Shown here one piece after another: positions 1-5,648 of a DNA stretch of 5,648 nt. Made by a program: the position numbers and the translations under genes. Source of the DNA: Bacillota bacterium (GTDB taxonomy: Bacteria; Bacillota; Clostridia; Saccharofermentanales; Fastidiosipilaceae); assembly GCA_023442635.1 (NCBI GenBank), contig JAEZYR010000143.1, positions 1 through 5,648 of the forward strand, in the 5' to 3' direction. Numbering within the stretch: position 1 is the first letter of the stretch; each line of letters opens with the position of its first letter. The notes under the pieces were generated by a model. That model saw only the letters and a program-made list of their open reading frames with translations. It had not been told where the DNA came from and made no database searches.

Positions 1-197
1 AGGTTAATCGTTACAGGAGTGGCAGGTGCTTCCTCTGGAGCCTCGGTGACATCATCTACAGGAACTACGATGCGATCTTCGCTGCCGTCGTCATTATTTT
101 CAGCGAAAATCTCTGAATAGTTGAAAATACTCAGAGTAGCTACTAACATCAGAGAGAAAGTAAGAATAGCTAATAATTTTTTTGTTTTCATCTTCAT
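1..197 (-). CDS. Secreted protein, N-terminal part only (runs off left edge)
   Basis: The reading frame opens at ATG 197-195 and stays open for 65 codons to the window edge, so the C-terminus is not visible. The N-terminus is a classic signal peptide: a basic stretch MKMKTKK, a hydrophobic core of about 18 residues (LLAILTFSLMLVATLSIF), then NYSEIFA followed by EN, a plausible signal peptidase I site after residue 32. The mature part visible is acidic and Pro/Glu-rich (NNDDGSEDRIVVPVDDVTEA and onward), which resembles a flexible linker at the start of an exported or surface protein. No domain can be named from it. ATG 197 and ATG 191 are both possible starts. The first is preceded by AGAAAGAG about 6 nt upstream, a moderate ribosome binding site. 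The start region is duplicated just upstream. Exported location is a confident inference; function is unknown. Confidence 0.75.
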   Translation of the reverse strand, partial: MKMKTKKLLAILTFSLMLVATLSIFNYSEIFAENNDDGSEDRIVVPVDDVTEAPEEAPATPVTIN

Positions 198-249
198 AAA
201 GGTCTCTTTCTAATTTGTTCTCATCTTCATAAAGATCTCTTTCTAATAT
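184..249. repeat. 33-bp tandem duplication spanning the start region of the secreted-protein gene
   Basis: Bases 184-216 and 217-249 are two head-to-tail copies of a 33-bp unit that differ at three positions (187/220, 202/235, 215/248). Each copy carries on the minus strand the purine-rich AGAAAGAG element, the ATG AAG ATG start and the next codons. The copy nearer the gene is the functional start. The period is a multiple of three, so both ATGs share a frame, but a TAG lies between them. Confidence 0.85.
210..230 (-). promoter_or_regulatory. Six-codon mini-ORF made by the upstream repeat copy
   Basis: On the minus strand ATG 230-228 is followed by AAG ATG AGA ACA AAT and the stop TAG 212-210, encoding MKMRTN. 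It has the same AGAAAGAG-type ribosome binding site as the real gene. Its stop falls 12 nt before the real ATG at 197 and lies next to the real gene's ribosome binding site. Ribosomes that start here would end beside the true start, so it could act as a coupling leader or a decoy. That role is inference; it may simply be a by-product of the duplication. Confidence 0.3.
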
Positions 250-383
250 GTAGATGATATAGTATCATAATTCTCAAATTGTTTCGCTTATATAAATAAA
301 AAACTATAATAAGTCTTTTAAAAAGCATATACCGCCATATCTACCCCAAAAACAATTCCCTTAATATGTGATAATTTTCAGGG

Positions 384-402
384 AAATTCCAAAGAGGAAT
401 TT
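384..402. repeat. Inverted repeat, AAATTCC-5-GGAATTT
   Basis: Perfect 7-bp arms (384-390 and 396-402) around a 5-base loop AAAGA. On the plus strand a run of T follows about 7 bases later, but the stem has only two G:C pairs and no plus-strand gene ends here. It may be a protein-binding site or chance in AT-rich DNA. A related AATTCCC occurs at 354-360. Confidence 0.35.
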
Positions 403-502
403 ATAAAGTTTTTTAATTATTCTGAGATTAAAATTTAAAAATTGATTCTGATCTGCTCAGTCTGATTGCTGGAATATACAGAGAAGTCGGCATACTGGAA
501 AT

Positions 503-838
503 TTATCTAAAGCAAGGACGAAGCCACCAGCGCTTGCCTTGCACCAGCTCTGTAAAATCAAGGGTTGTCTGTGCGCCCTGGTCAAAGAAAAGCCCAATCC
601 ATCGCCCAGAGATATAGTCGTTTTCAAACTGCAGCTCTAATCGCTGATTCGGCTGAACCAGGGAAATCTCAAATGCTGTTTTTGTCCCATTCTTAGCGAT
701 CTCTAAAAACGCATTTTCGCTCAACAGCTCAGACTGCGTCAGATCGCTGCGCCATTCCTGCTTGCCAAAATCAGTCACCTTCTGCCACACCTGAGCCACT
801 GGCACATCAATTGTCATCTTGATATTCGCTTTGATCAT
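503..838 (-). CDS. SRPBCC/START-fold (polyketide cyclase-like) protein, apparently C-terminally truncated
   Basis: The 111-residue product starts MIKANIKMTIDVPVAQVW, the typical first strand and helix of the SRPBCC helix-grip fold. Family-like features follow: WRSDL at 29-33, ENDYISGRWIGLF at 72-84 and TTLDFTELVQGKRWWLRP at 91-108. Proteins of this kind bind hydrophobic ligands in a cavity closed by a long C-terminal helix. Related bacterial proteins I recall run to about 140-150 residues and continue past the position of LRP. Here TAA follows after CFR, so that helix is missing. I read on in all three frames past the stop and found nothing resembling it. ATG 838 is preceded by AGGGAG at 850-855 with an 11-nt gap, a little long. 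The gene lies beyond the operon terminator and would need its own promoter. Family call is good; whether the protein still works is uncertain, and it may be a pseudogene. Confidence 0.7.
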   Translation of the reverse strand: MIKANIKMTIDVPVAQVWQKVTDFGKQEWRSDLTQSELLSENAFLEIAKNGTKTAFEISLVQPNQRLELQFENDYISGRWIGLFFDQGAQTTLDFTELVQGKRWWLRPCFR

Positions 839-918
839 TGCTATTTACGCTCCCTGAAAATGGGTTGGCTAGTACCCCTGATTAGCCTTCGAAACCGCCA
901 AGCTGCTCGCCAAACGAT

Positions 919-958
919 ACCCCAGCGAGAAGGCCAAAAGGCAGCGCTCCACTGGGGT
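919..958. repeat. Inverted repeat ACCCCAG ... CTGGGGT
   Basis: Perfect 7-bp GC-rich arms (919-925 and 952-958) separated by 26 bases, which contain a small GCC-AAAA-GGC fold. No T tract follows on either strand, so it is not an intrinsic terminator. It could form a stem in the leader of the SRPBCC transcript, or be chance. Confidence 0.35.
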
Positions 959-1035
959 TTCTATACGGTAATGATAGTAGAAAGCCAGGCTGTGCAGAAT
1001 GAATGACGCTAGGGTGAGGATGCATAATTCCCAGC

Positions 1036-1064
1036 AAAAAAATAGCGGGGAAAAAGTCCCCGCT
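1036..1064 (-). terminator. Intrinsic terminator of the tetR-ABC operon
   Basis: Read on the minus strand, a perfect 8-bp stem AGCGGGGA / TCCCCGCT (arms 1057-1064 and 1044-1051) encloses a 5-base loop CTTTT. It is followed by A and then seven T (1042-1036). This is a textbook rho-independent terminator. It lies about 110 bp after the stop of the second transporter gene. The plus strand has no T tract after the stem, so it works in one direction only. Confidence 0.9.
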
Positions 1065-1175
1065 CTTGGTTGAACCAGGGTCATAACGACCAGCTCATGC
1101 ATCACTTTATACCCCAGGCGGACTCAAAAACAAATCCATCCTTGCCCAGCTAGGCTGTCGCGACCAGAAGATTTC

Positions 1176-2912
1176 CTAATCCCCCAGCGCCCACTCGCCG
1201 CTCCTCGTCTGCAACTCGAGCATCTGGGCGAAAAGACCAGGCTTGGCCAGCAGCTCATCAGGGCTGCCCTGCTCGACCACGCGACCTTGCTCCAAGACCA
1301 CAACCCGATCGGCGTTCTCTACCGTCCGCATGCGGTGGGCGATGACCAACACGGTTTTGTCCTGAATCAAGCGACTGAGCGCTGCCTGAATAAGGCTCTC
1401 GTTCTCCACATCCAAACTAGCCGTCGCCTCATCGAGCAGCAGAATGGGCGCCTGCTTCAAGAAGGCCCGAGCCATAGAAAGACGCTGGCGCTCACCGCCC
1501 GAAAGCGTACAGCCATTTTCGCCAATGAGCGTCTGGTAGCCGTCGGCCAACTTTTCAATAAAGACATGACAATTCGCTAACTTGGCCGCCTGGATGACCT
1601 CCTCATCCGTCGCCCCCTTGCGCCCGATGCGGATGTTTTCCATCACTGTATTGTTAAACAGCGTGACCTCTTGAAAGACGATGGAATAAAGCGAAAGCAG
1701 GCGCTCAGGGTCGACCTGGCCGATGTCCATGCCACCCAGCAGAATATGCCCCGAATCGGGATCCCAGAAGCGCGCGGCCAAACGAGAAAGGGTCGTCTTG
1801 CCACTGCCAGAAGGCCCCACTAGGGCGGTCACTTGCCCCTGCTTAGCACAGAAGCTGACCCCGTGGAGCACCTCTTGCCCCGGCTGATAAGCGAAGCTGA
1901 CATCCTCAAAGCAAAGCTCATACCCCTGATTCTGTAGCGTTGCAGTCCCCTTTTGAAGCGGCGTATCCATGATTTCTTTCATGCGCTCTAGATTCGTTTT
2001 GCAAAGCAGGATACCGACGAGGTTTTGCAAGGCAAAGCTGAGCGGCTCATACAGGCGTGAAGCCACGAGTAAAAAGAGGAAGAAAAGCGGTAGGCTGAGG
2101 GCTTGCTGCTTGAGCAGTGCCGAGCCAGCCAGAGCGATACTGGCGATGCCGAGGCGCAGCAGGAGGCTGGCCGAACTGAAGACAAGCGCCACCCGAAGTT
2201 CAGAACGAAGGCGCTCTTTCTCGACAGCCTGTATTTCTTCAGAAAGCCCATCTAGATAGGCGGCTTCGGCGTTATTTGACTTGAGATCCGCCAGGCAGTC
2301 GATACACTCCTGAACCGAGCGCTCGAGCGCCAGATTCGCCTGCAAAGTCCGCTTCTGACTTTGATCCTGAAGGCGACGAGATGCCAAAATGACGCCCAAG
2401 GCGAGGGGCAAGACCCAAGTTGCAGCCAGCGCCATGCGCCAGTCATAAGCGAAGAGCGAGACCGAGACCAAGAAAGTAGACAACCCAGCACCGACGAGGG
2501 GCGGAATGAAGGTGGAGAACATAGTTTCTAGCACCTTGCGATCCTCCATCAGGGCGCTGGTCAAATCGCTCAGATCCCTTTTGCCAAAGAAAGAAAGGGG
2601 AATGAGGCGGAGCTTTTCGGCCAGGGCGATACGGCTTTTGCCGCTCTCAACATAAGTCGCGATGTAGCTCGCTGTGAATTTCCAATAGCCAGTCAGGAAG
2701 ATGAGGACGAGGCAGACAGCAGAGGCCAGCAGATAGAAGCGGACCCGCTGAGCTCCTAGTTGCTGCCGCATGAGATCCAGGACAAATTGATACAAAAGGC
2801 CGACGGGGAACATGAGGCTGAGGTCGTAGAGGGCACAGGCGAGGCTGCTCTTGACGAGATCCCTTGCACCTTGCTGCGAAAGGGCAAATTTTCTTTGGAT
2901 GGCTTCAAGCAT
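1176..2912 (-). CDS. ABC half-transporter (permease-ATPase fusion), second of a heterodimeric pair, YbtPQ/IrtAB-like
   Basis: The 578-residue protein has an exporter-type membrane domain with six likely helices (about 24-48, 58-75, 136-156, 159-177, 241-263, 272-290), then a nucleotide-binding domain. The ATPase is complete: Walker A GPSGSGKT 366-373, Q-loop Gln414, signature LSGGERQ 470-476, Walker B ILLLDE 490-495 with catalytic Glu495, D-loop SLD, H-loop His526. The N-terminus (FALSQQGARDLVKSSLACAL) is what I recall from Bacillota members of the siderophore/heavy-metal ABC group that includes YbtP/YbtQ and IrtA/IrtB. The start at ATG 2912 overlaps the previous gene's stop by 8 bp (ATGCTTGA) and has an ideal AAGGAGG 6 nt upstream, so the two are translationally coupled and should form a heterodimer. 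Substrate and direction cannot be read from sequence; drug or peptide export is the main alternative to siderophore uptake. Confidence 0.93.
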   Translation of the reverse strand: MLEAIQRKFALSQQGARDLVKSSLACALYDLSLMFPVGLLYQFVLDLMRQQLGAQRVRFYLLASAVCLVLIFLTGYWKFTASYIATYVESGKSRIALAEKLRLIPLSFFGKRDLSDLTSALMEDRKVLETMFSTFIPPLVGAGLSTFLVSVSLFAYDWRMALAATWVLPLALGVILASRRLQDQSQKRTLQANLALERSVQECIDCLADLKSNNAEAAYLDGLSEEIQAVEKERLRSELRVALVFSSASLLLRLGIASIALAGSALLKQQALSLPLFFLFLLVASRLYEPLSFALQNLVGILLCKTNLERMKEIMDTPLQKGTATLQNQGYELCFEDVSFAYQPGQEVLHGVSFCAKQGQVTALVGPSGSGKTTLSRLAARFWDPDSGHILLGGMDIGQVDPERLLSLYSIVFQEVTLFNNTVMENIRIGRKGATDEEVIQAAKLANCHVFIEKLADGYQTLIGENGCTLSGGERQRLSMARAFLKQAPILLLDEATASLDVENESLIQAALSRLIQDKTVLVIAHRMRTVENADRVVVLEQGRVVEQGSPDELLAKPGLFAQMLELQTRSGEWALGD

Positions 2913-4683
2913 GGGGGGCCTCCTTGGCTAGTTTCCACTGGGCGCGTTGCTGGTATTGCTGGCACATCTGCGCAAAGACGCTGCCAGACGCGAGGAGATC
3001 TTGGGGCGAGCCTGCCTCGATTACATGACCTTCGTCGATGACATAGACCTGGTCGACGTTTTGGACAGAAGAAAGGCGATGCGCGATCAAGATGACGGTC
3101 TTGTCTTTGGAGAGTTCGGAAAGGGCGGCTTGAATCTTGCTTTCGTTCTCAGGGTCAGCAAAAGCCGTGGCCTCATCCAGAAGAAGGACAGGGGCGTTTT
3201 TGAGGAGGGCGCGGGCGATGCAAAGGCGCTGGGCTTCGCCACCCGACACAAAGTGGCCGTCACCGCCGATGACCGTATCCAGGCCTTGGGGGAATTTGGC
3301 CAGGATGTCTTGGCACTGGGCGGCTTCGAGGGCTCGCTGCACCTCTTCGCGTGTGGCATCAGGTCTACCGAGGCGGACGTTATCGAGGATGGAGGCCTTG
3401 AGCAGGCGGCTTTCTTGGCGGACGTAGGAAACCTGGCGATTCCAACAACTAGGCTCGATTTCGCGCAGGTCCTGTCCGTCGACCAAGACGGCGCCTTCTT
3501 GGGGGTCGAAAAAGCGGGCGATGGCTTTGACTAGCGTTGACTTGCCACCGCCAGACGGCCCGACCAGGGCGACTTTTTCTCCTGCCTTGATGTGGAGGGA
3601 TATGTCTTCCAGAGCCTTTTTCTGCCCGTCGTAGCTATAGCTGAGCTTGCGGAGCTCTATGTCGGGCGCTGCTGTGGCGAGCGCCTTTGTTCCAGCTGGG
3701 AGGGGCTTTTCGGCGAGAATCTGCTCCATACGCTGAATGACGTCGCGCGTAAGGTATTCTTCCTCCCCCATGAACAAGATTTTCATCAAGTTAGTGGTGA
3801 TGGGTGGTGTGATGAGAATATAAAAGAGGAGATTGCGGAGGAGTTCTGGCGTCACACCCTGCTTGGCAAAGGCAATGGCTGCGGCGATGAGCAGGGCAAA
3901 GATCGCATTGCTCACCGTCATAAACAGGACGAAAGGCAGGCGCTGGCTTTTGACGTGATAGGTGACCCATTTCTCGTAGCGATCGATGCTCGCTTTGAAT
4001 CGGGTGAAAGAGTCGATGCTCTGACCGAAGGTTTTCACGACAGGGATGCCGCGGACGTACTCGACAGCCTCATTGGACATATCGGCCAGGGCGTCTTGGT
4101 AGGCTTTGAGCCGCTTAGCTGTGCCTTGTCCCATGGTTAAGCCGAGGATGATGAAGCCTAGGAGCAAAGGAGCTAGGCACAGCAGACCAAAACGCCAGTC
4201 AAAGATGAAGAGCAGGACGAAGAGCCCCAGTGGCGTGACCAGAAGGGCGGCCATATCGGGCAGGCTATGCGCGAGGTAGGTCTCGGTGGTGCTGCTGGCC
4301 GTCAAGATGCTTCGGCGAAGCTGACCGCTGCCGTAGTGCTCCAAGATACCTATGGGCAGCGTGACGAGATGGCGCAAGAGAGCCTTGCGCAGGTTGCTAG
4401 CAATACGAAAGGCGCTGCGGTGCGAGCAGAGCAGGGCTGAATAGTAGAGAAGCAGGGCAAGAGCGGCGAAAGCGACGGCTTGCCAGGCACAAGCGACGAG
4501 ATGGGTGGCTTGCGAAAAATGGGGGGCGACTTTCAGTAATTCGTCCAGGATTAACCAGATGTAGCAGAAGGGCAGGAGGGCGACGAGGCTGCTTAGAGCT
4601 GAGAGTAGCCAGGCTAGATACATGAGGAGGCGGAAAGGGCCAGCATAGGAGAGGAGAAGAGAGAGGGCGGATCGCTTTTTCAT
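2905..4683 (-). CDS. ABC half-transporter (permease-ATPase fusion), first of a heterodimeric pair, YbtPQ/IrtAB-like
   Basis: The 592-residue protein begins with a short basic stretch (MKKR) and six likely membrane helices (about 17-37, 64-86, 140-161, 164-184, 249-273, 283-300). The coupling-helix region includes EYVRGIPVVKTFG at 208-220, as in exporter-fold ABC proteins. The ATPase domain has Walker A GPSGGGKS 375-382, Q-loop Gln423, signature VSGGEAQ 479-485, Walker B VLLLDE 499-504 with Glu504, and H-loop His535. After Walker B it reads ATAFADPENE instead of the usual TSALD-type D-loop, a variant I associate with the YbtQ/IrtB side of siderophore-importing ABC pairs. The start at ATG 4683 has AAGGAG 5 nt upstream. 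It is 200 bp after the TetR gene and overlaps the partner transporter gene. Both ATP sites of the predicted dimer keep a catalytic glutamate. Fold and pairing are secure; a siderophore or metal-chelate substrate is inference. Confidence 0.93.
   Translation of the reverse strand: MKKRSALSLLLSYAGPFRLLMYLAWLLSALSSLVALLPFCYIWLILDELLKVAPHFSQATHLVACAWQAVAFAALALLLYYSALLCSHRSAFRIASNLRKALLRHLVTLPIGILEHYGSGQLRRSILTASSTTETYLAHSLPDMAALLVTPLGLFVLLFIFDWRFGLLCLAPLLLGFIILGLTMGQGTAKRLKAYQDALADMSNEAVEYVRGIPVVKTFGQSIDSFTRFKASIDRYEKWVTYHVKSQRLPFVLFMTVSNAIFALLIAAAIAFAKQGVTPELLRNLLFYILITPPITTNLMKILFMGEEEYLTRDVIQRMEQILAEKPLPAGTKALATAAPDIELRKLSYSYDGQKKALEDISLHIKAGEKVALVGPSGGGKSTLVKAIARFFDPQEGAVLVDGQDLREIEPSCWNRQVSYVRQESRLLKASILDNVRLGRPDATREEVQRALEAAQCQDILAKFPQGLDTVIGGDGHFVSGGEAQRLCIARALLKNAPVLLLDEATAFADPENESKIQAALSELSKDKTVILIAHRLSSVQNVDQVYVIDEGHVIEAGSPQDLLASGSVFAQMCQQYQQRAQWKLAKEAPHA
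2919..2925 (-). promoter_or_regulatory. Ribosome binding site of the second transporter gene
   Basis: AAGGAGG on the minus strand, 6 nt before ATG 2912, lying inside the last codons of the upstream gene. It fixes the start and explains how the overlapping gene is translated well. Confidence 0.85.
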
Positions 4684-4688
4684 AAGAA

Positions 4689-4694
4689 CTCCTT
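4689..4694 (-). promoter_or_regulatory. Ribosome binding site of the first transporter gene
   Basis: AAGGAG on the minus strand, 5 nt before ATG 4683. Its first bases also form the TAA (4695-4693) that closes an open frame running through the spacer from the TetR gene. Confidence 0.8.
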
Positions 4695-4713
4695 ACTTGG
4701 ATTGGCGGTGCAT

Positions 4714-4731
4714 AGTGCCAAGGGCACTTGG
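4714..4731. repeat. Overlapping short inverted repeats upstream of the first transporter gene
   Basis: Two mutually exclusive perfect hairpins share the same bases: AGTGCC-AAG-GGCACT (4714-4728) and CCAAG-GGCA-CTTGG (4718-4731). A further CCAAG sits on the minus strand just before the AAGGAG at 4689-4694. It could pair with the CTTGG of the hairpin and bring the ribosome binding site close to a stem. Regulatory use is speculation; there is no T tract. Confidence 0.35.
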
Positions 4732-4820
4732 GGCAGCGGCGGATAGTTCAGGGGGGAAGGCAAGGCGGTGTCGTCTAGGTGAGCCGCAGGGCAGGCTCCA
4801 TGAAGAAGGGTTTTGCCTAG

Positions 4821-4844
4821 ATTGTAGGTTAGCAATGGGTAACC
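4821..4844 (-). promoter_or_regulatory. Possible internal promoter/operator between tetR and the transporter genes
   Basis: On the minus strand GGTTA-8-TAACC forms a perfect 5-bp inverted repeat (4827-4844), directly followed by TACAAT (4826-4821), a good -10 match. No good -35 lies 16-18 bp upstream; TTGGTT is only 14 bp away. It could let the transporters be expressed separately from the regulator. The arms do not match the palindrome at 5631-5645, so the same TetR protein may not bind here. Confidence 0.25.
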
Positions 4845-4883
4845 AAGGGGTAAAAAATAAGTCTACTGAAGGGGTCATGCTTT

Positions 4884-5501
4884 TCAAGCCTCCATGATTT
4901 TCAGCCAGCCAGCGATATAAAAAGCGCGTAATTGCTCCATATAGGCCGTGGCCTTTTCGAAATTCTCTTCTTGCAGTAGGACGTCAAAGATGGTCTGAAA
5001 CATGCTCCTGATCAGGATTTCCTGGAGCTTTGGATCGATCTGAGGCACAGGTTTATGCAGCTTGGCCAGCACCTTAAAGTAAGCCTCGGTGGACTGCATT
5101 TCGAGTCTGGTCATCTCCTCCAACAAATGCGCGTAGCGTGTGCCCTTGGATTGGCAGAGAATGAGCTGAAACGCCTTTCGATGATCGAAAGCATAGGCCA
5201 GAAGATCTGGTAGAGAGGCGGCAGAATAGGTCTCCATCTGAGCGATTTGGGCTTCTGGTTCTAGAGCCTGGAACTGATGGATCGGGGCCTGGAAAAGATA
5301 GAGAAAGTGCTCGTAAACATCCTCTACCAAAGCGCTGAAGAGAGCCTCCTTGCTCGGGTAGTAGCCGTAGAAGGCGCCAGTCGTGACGCCAGCCTTTTTG
5401 ACGATTTGGCGCAAAGAAGCAGCCTGAAAGCCGCGGGCGAGAAATTCTTCTTGGGCGGCGACGTGAATGGCTGTTAGGGTGCTTTGCTCAGTCTCGCTCA
5501 T
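4884..5501 (-). CDS. TetR/AcrR-family transcriptional repressor
   Basis: The 205-residue protein has the N-terminal TetR DNA-binding domain at about residues 10-59: FLARGFQAASLRQIVKKAGV, then the recognition helix TTGAFYGYY and the conserved PSKEALFSALV. The rest is a mostly helical ligand-binding and dimerisation domain with no sequence signature that reveals the ligand. TetR proteins usually repress their own gene and a neighbouring transporter until a small molecule binds; the adjacent ABC pair fits this. I chose ATG 5501 (MSETEQS) because AAGGA lies 7 nt upstream. The longer in-frame start at 5528 (MHKRSKESH) has no ribosome binding site. The leader from the operator palindrome to the start is about 130 nt. 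No terminator follows before the transporter genes, so cotranscription is likely. Length and architecture are normal for the family. Confidence 0.93.
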   Translation of the reverse strand: MSETEQSTLTAIHVAAQEEFLARGFQAASLRQIVKKAGVTTGAFYGYYPSKEALFSALVEDVYEHFLYLFQAPIHQFQALEPEAQIAQMETYSAASLPDLLAYAFDHRKAFQLILCQSKGTRYAHLLEEMTRLEMQSTEAYFKVLAKLHKPVPQIDPKLQEILIRSMFQTIFDVLLQEENFEKATAYMEQLRAFYIAGWLKIMEA

Positions 5502-5508
5502 GTGGCTT

Positions 5509-5513
5509 TCCTT
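5509..5513 (-). promoter_or_regulatory. Ribosome binding site that decides the TetR start
   Basis: AAGGA on the minus strand (within GAGGAGCAAGGAAAG), 7 nt before ATG 5501. It favours this start over the one at 5528, which has no purine-rich element upstream. Confidence 0.7.
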
Positions 5514-5630
5514 GCTCCTCTTGTGCATGTGTGCGCTTTGATTGTGGCAGATGGCAAGCTAGGTGCGTCTGTTTGTGCTTGACTTTTGGAAGCAGACCCG
5601 ATCCAAGAGAGACTGATCATCCAAAGGCTG

Positions 5631-5645
5631 TATAACACTGTTATA
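5631..5645. promoter_or_regulatory. Perfect palindrome, likely TetR operator over the operon promoter
   Basis: TATAACA-C-TGTTATA is a perfect inverted repeat with 7-bp arms around one central base, the size and symmetry typical of TetR-family operators. On the minus strand it contains TTATAC (5635-5630), a good -10 element whose -35 would lie just beyond the window. Repressor bound here would block RNA polymerase. The site is about 130 bp upstream of the TetR start. It may also serve a divergent gene beyond the right edge. Site and symmetry are seen; binding is inferred. Confidence 0.65.
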
Positions 5646-5648
5646 TAA

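Larger units (their letters stand above)
198..502. other. AT-rich non-coding stretch between the SRPBCC gene and the secreted-protein gene
   Basis: About 26 % GC over 181-480, well below the genes to the right. Apart from the 33-bp tandem repeat at its left end and an inverted repeat at 384-402, it contains no open frame of note on either strand. It should hold the promoter of the secreted-protein gene. Minus-strand TATA-like stretches occur (for example TATATG near 325-330 with TTGTTT 18 nt upstream), but none makes a convincing -35/-10 pair. Confidence 0.6.
839..1175. other. Intergenic region between the ABC operon and the SRPBCC gene
   Basis: This 337-bp stretch contains the operon terminator (1036-1064) and an inverted repeat (919-958). 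Frames are open across it on the minus strand (869-1105, and a shorter one within 894-1035), but their predicted products resemble nothing I recognise. The longer one runs straight through the terminator hairpin. A worn-out gene remnant between 860 and 1035 cannot be excluded. No convincing promoter for the SRPBCC gene was found. Confidence 0.5.

Noticed and set aside
384..418. Inverted repeat followed by a T run as a plus-strand terminator
   Set aside because: The stem has only two G:C pairs, the T run begins several bases after it, and no plus-strand gene ends here.
421..470. Short CTGA/TCAG stem followed by a T-rich stretch as a terminator for the SRPBCC gene
   Set aside because: A four-base-pair stem is too weak, and T runs are common in this AT-rich DNA.
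869..1105. 78-codon minus-strand frame (GTG start) between the ABC operon and the SRPBCC gene
   Set aside because: It runs straight through the terminator hairpin and T tract at 1036-1064, has no ribosome binding site at its start, and its product resembles no family I know. A gene remnant in its second half cannot be ruled out.
1287..1580. 97-codon plus-strand frame opposite the second transporter's ATPase domain
   Set aside because: Antisense shadow of the conserved region from Walker B to the C-terminus; no independent support.
2947..3534. 195-codon plus-strand frame opposite the first transporter's ATPase domain
   Set aside because: It lies antisense to a conserved ATP-binding domain. 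Its sequence is the kind of shadow expected opposite a GC-rich coding frame and has no recognisable domain.
3592..4140. 182-codon plus-strand frame opposite the first transporter's membrane domain
   Set aside because: Same reason: entirely antisense to a well-supported gene, without domain evidence of its own.
5502..5528. Longer TetR start at ATG 5528, adding nine residues
   Set aside because: No ribosome binding site precedes it, whereas ATG 5501 has AAGGA at the right distance, and the added residues MHKRSKESH are not part of the family domain.

Overview
This window looks like part of a Bacillota (Firmicutes) chromosome, probably a Clostridia-type anaerobe. The signs are AAGGAG-type ribosome binding sites, a short lysine-rich signal peptide, a U-tract terminator and the protein families present. 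I cannot name the genus. Base composition is uneven: the transporter genes are around 55-60 % GC in the lines I counted, while the non-coding stretch at about 200-500 is only about 26 % GC. Every gene I can support lies on the minus strand, so the biological order runs from the right edge to the left.

Right part (about 1036-5648): a regulator-transporter operon. At the far right edge is a perfect 15-bp palindrome (5631-5645), a good candidate for the operator of the TetR-family repressor encoded next (4884-5501). After a 200-bp spacer with several small inverted repeats come two ABC half-transporters (2905-4683 and 1176-2912) that overlap by 8 bp. Each has six predicted membrane helices followed by a complete nucleotide-binding domain, so they most likely form a heterodimer. 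Their sequence character recalls the YbtPQ/IrtAB group, which has an exporter fold but whose studied members import siderophores. A strong intrinsic terminator at 1036-1064 ends the unit about 110 bp after the last stop. The simplest model is that the TetR protein represses its own operon and is released by the transported compound or a related molecule.

Middle (503-838): a small SRPBCC/START-fold gene beyond the terminator. It appears to lack the C-terminal helix usual for this fold and ends where the composition drops sharply, so it may be a truncated remnant.

Left part (1-502): a very AT-rich non-coding stretch, then the first 65 codons of a secreted protein that runs off the left edge. 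Its translation start region is present twice as a 33-bp tandem duplication. The upstream copy now encodes a six-codon mini-ORF just before the real start.

I see no CRISPR array, tRNA, rRNA or recognisable transposase. I found no clear new multi-gene system. The points most worth checking are the duplicated start region, the palindromic operator, the truncated SRPBCC gene and the unknown substrate of the transporter pair.
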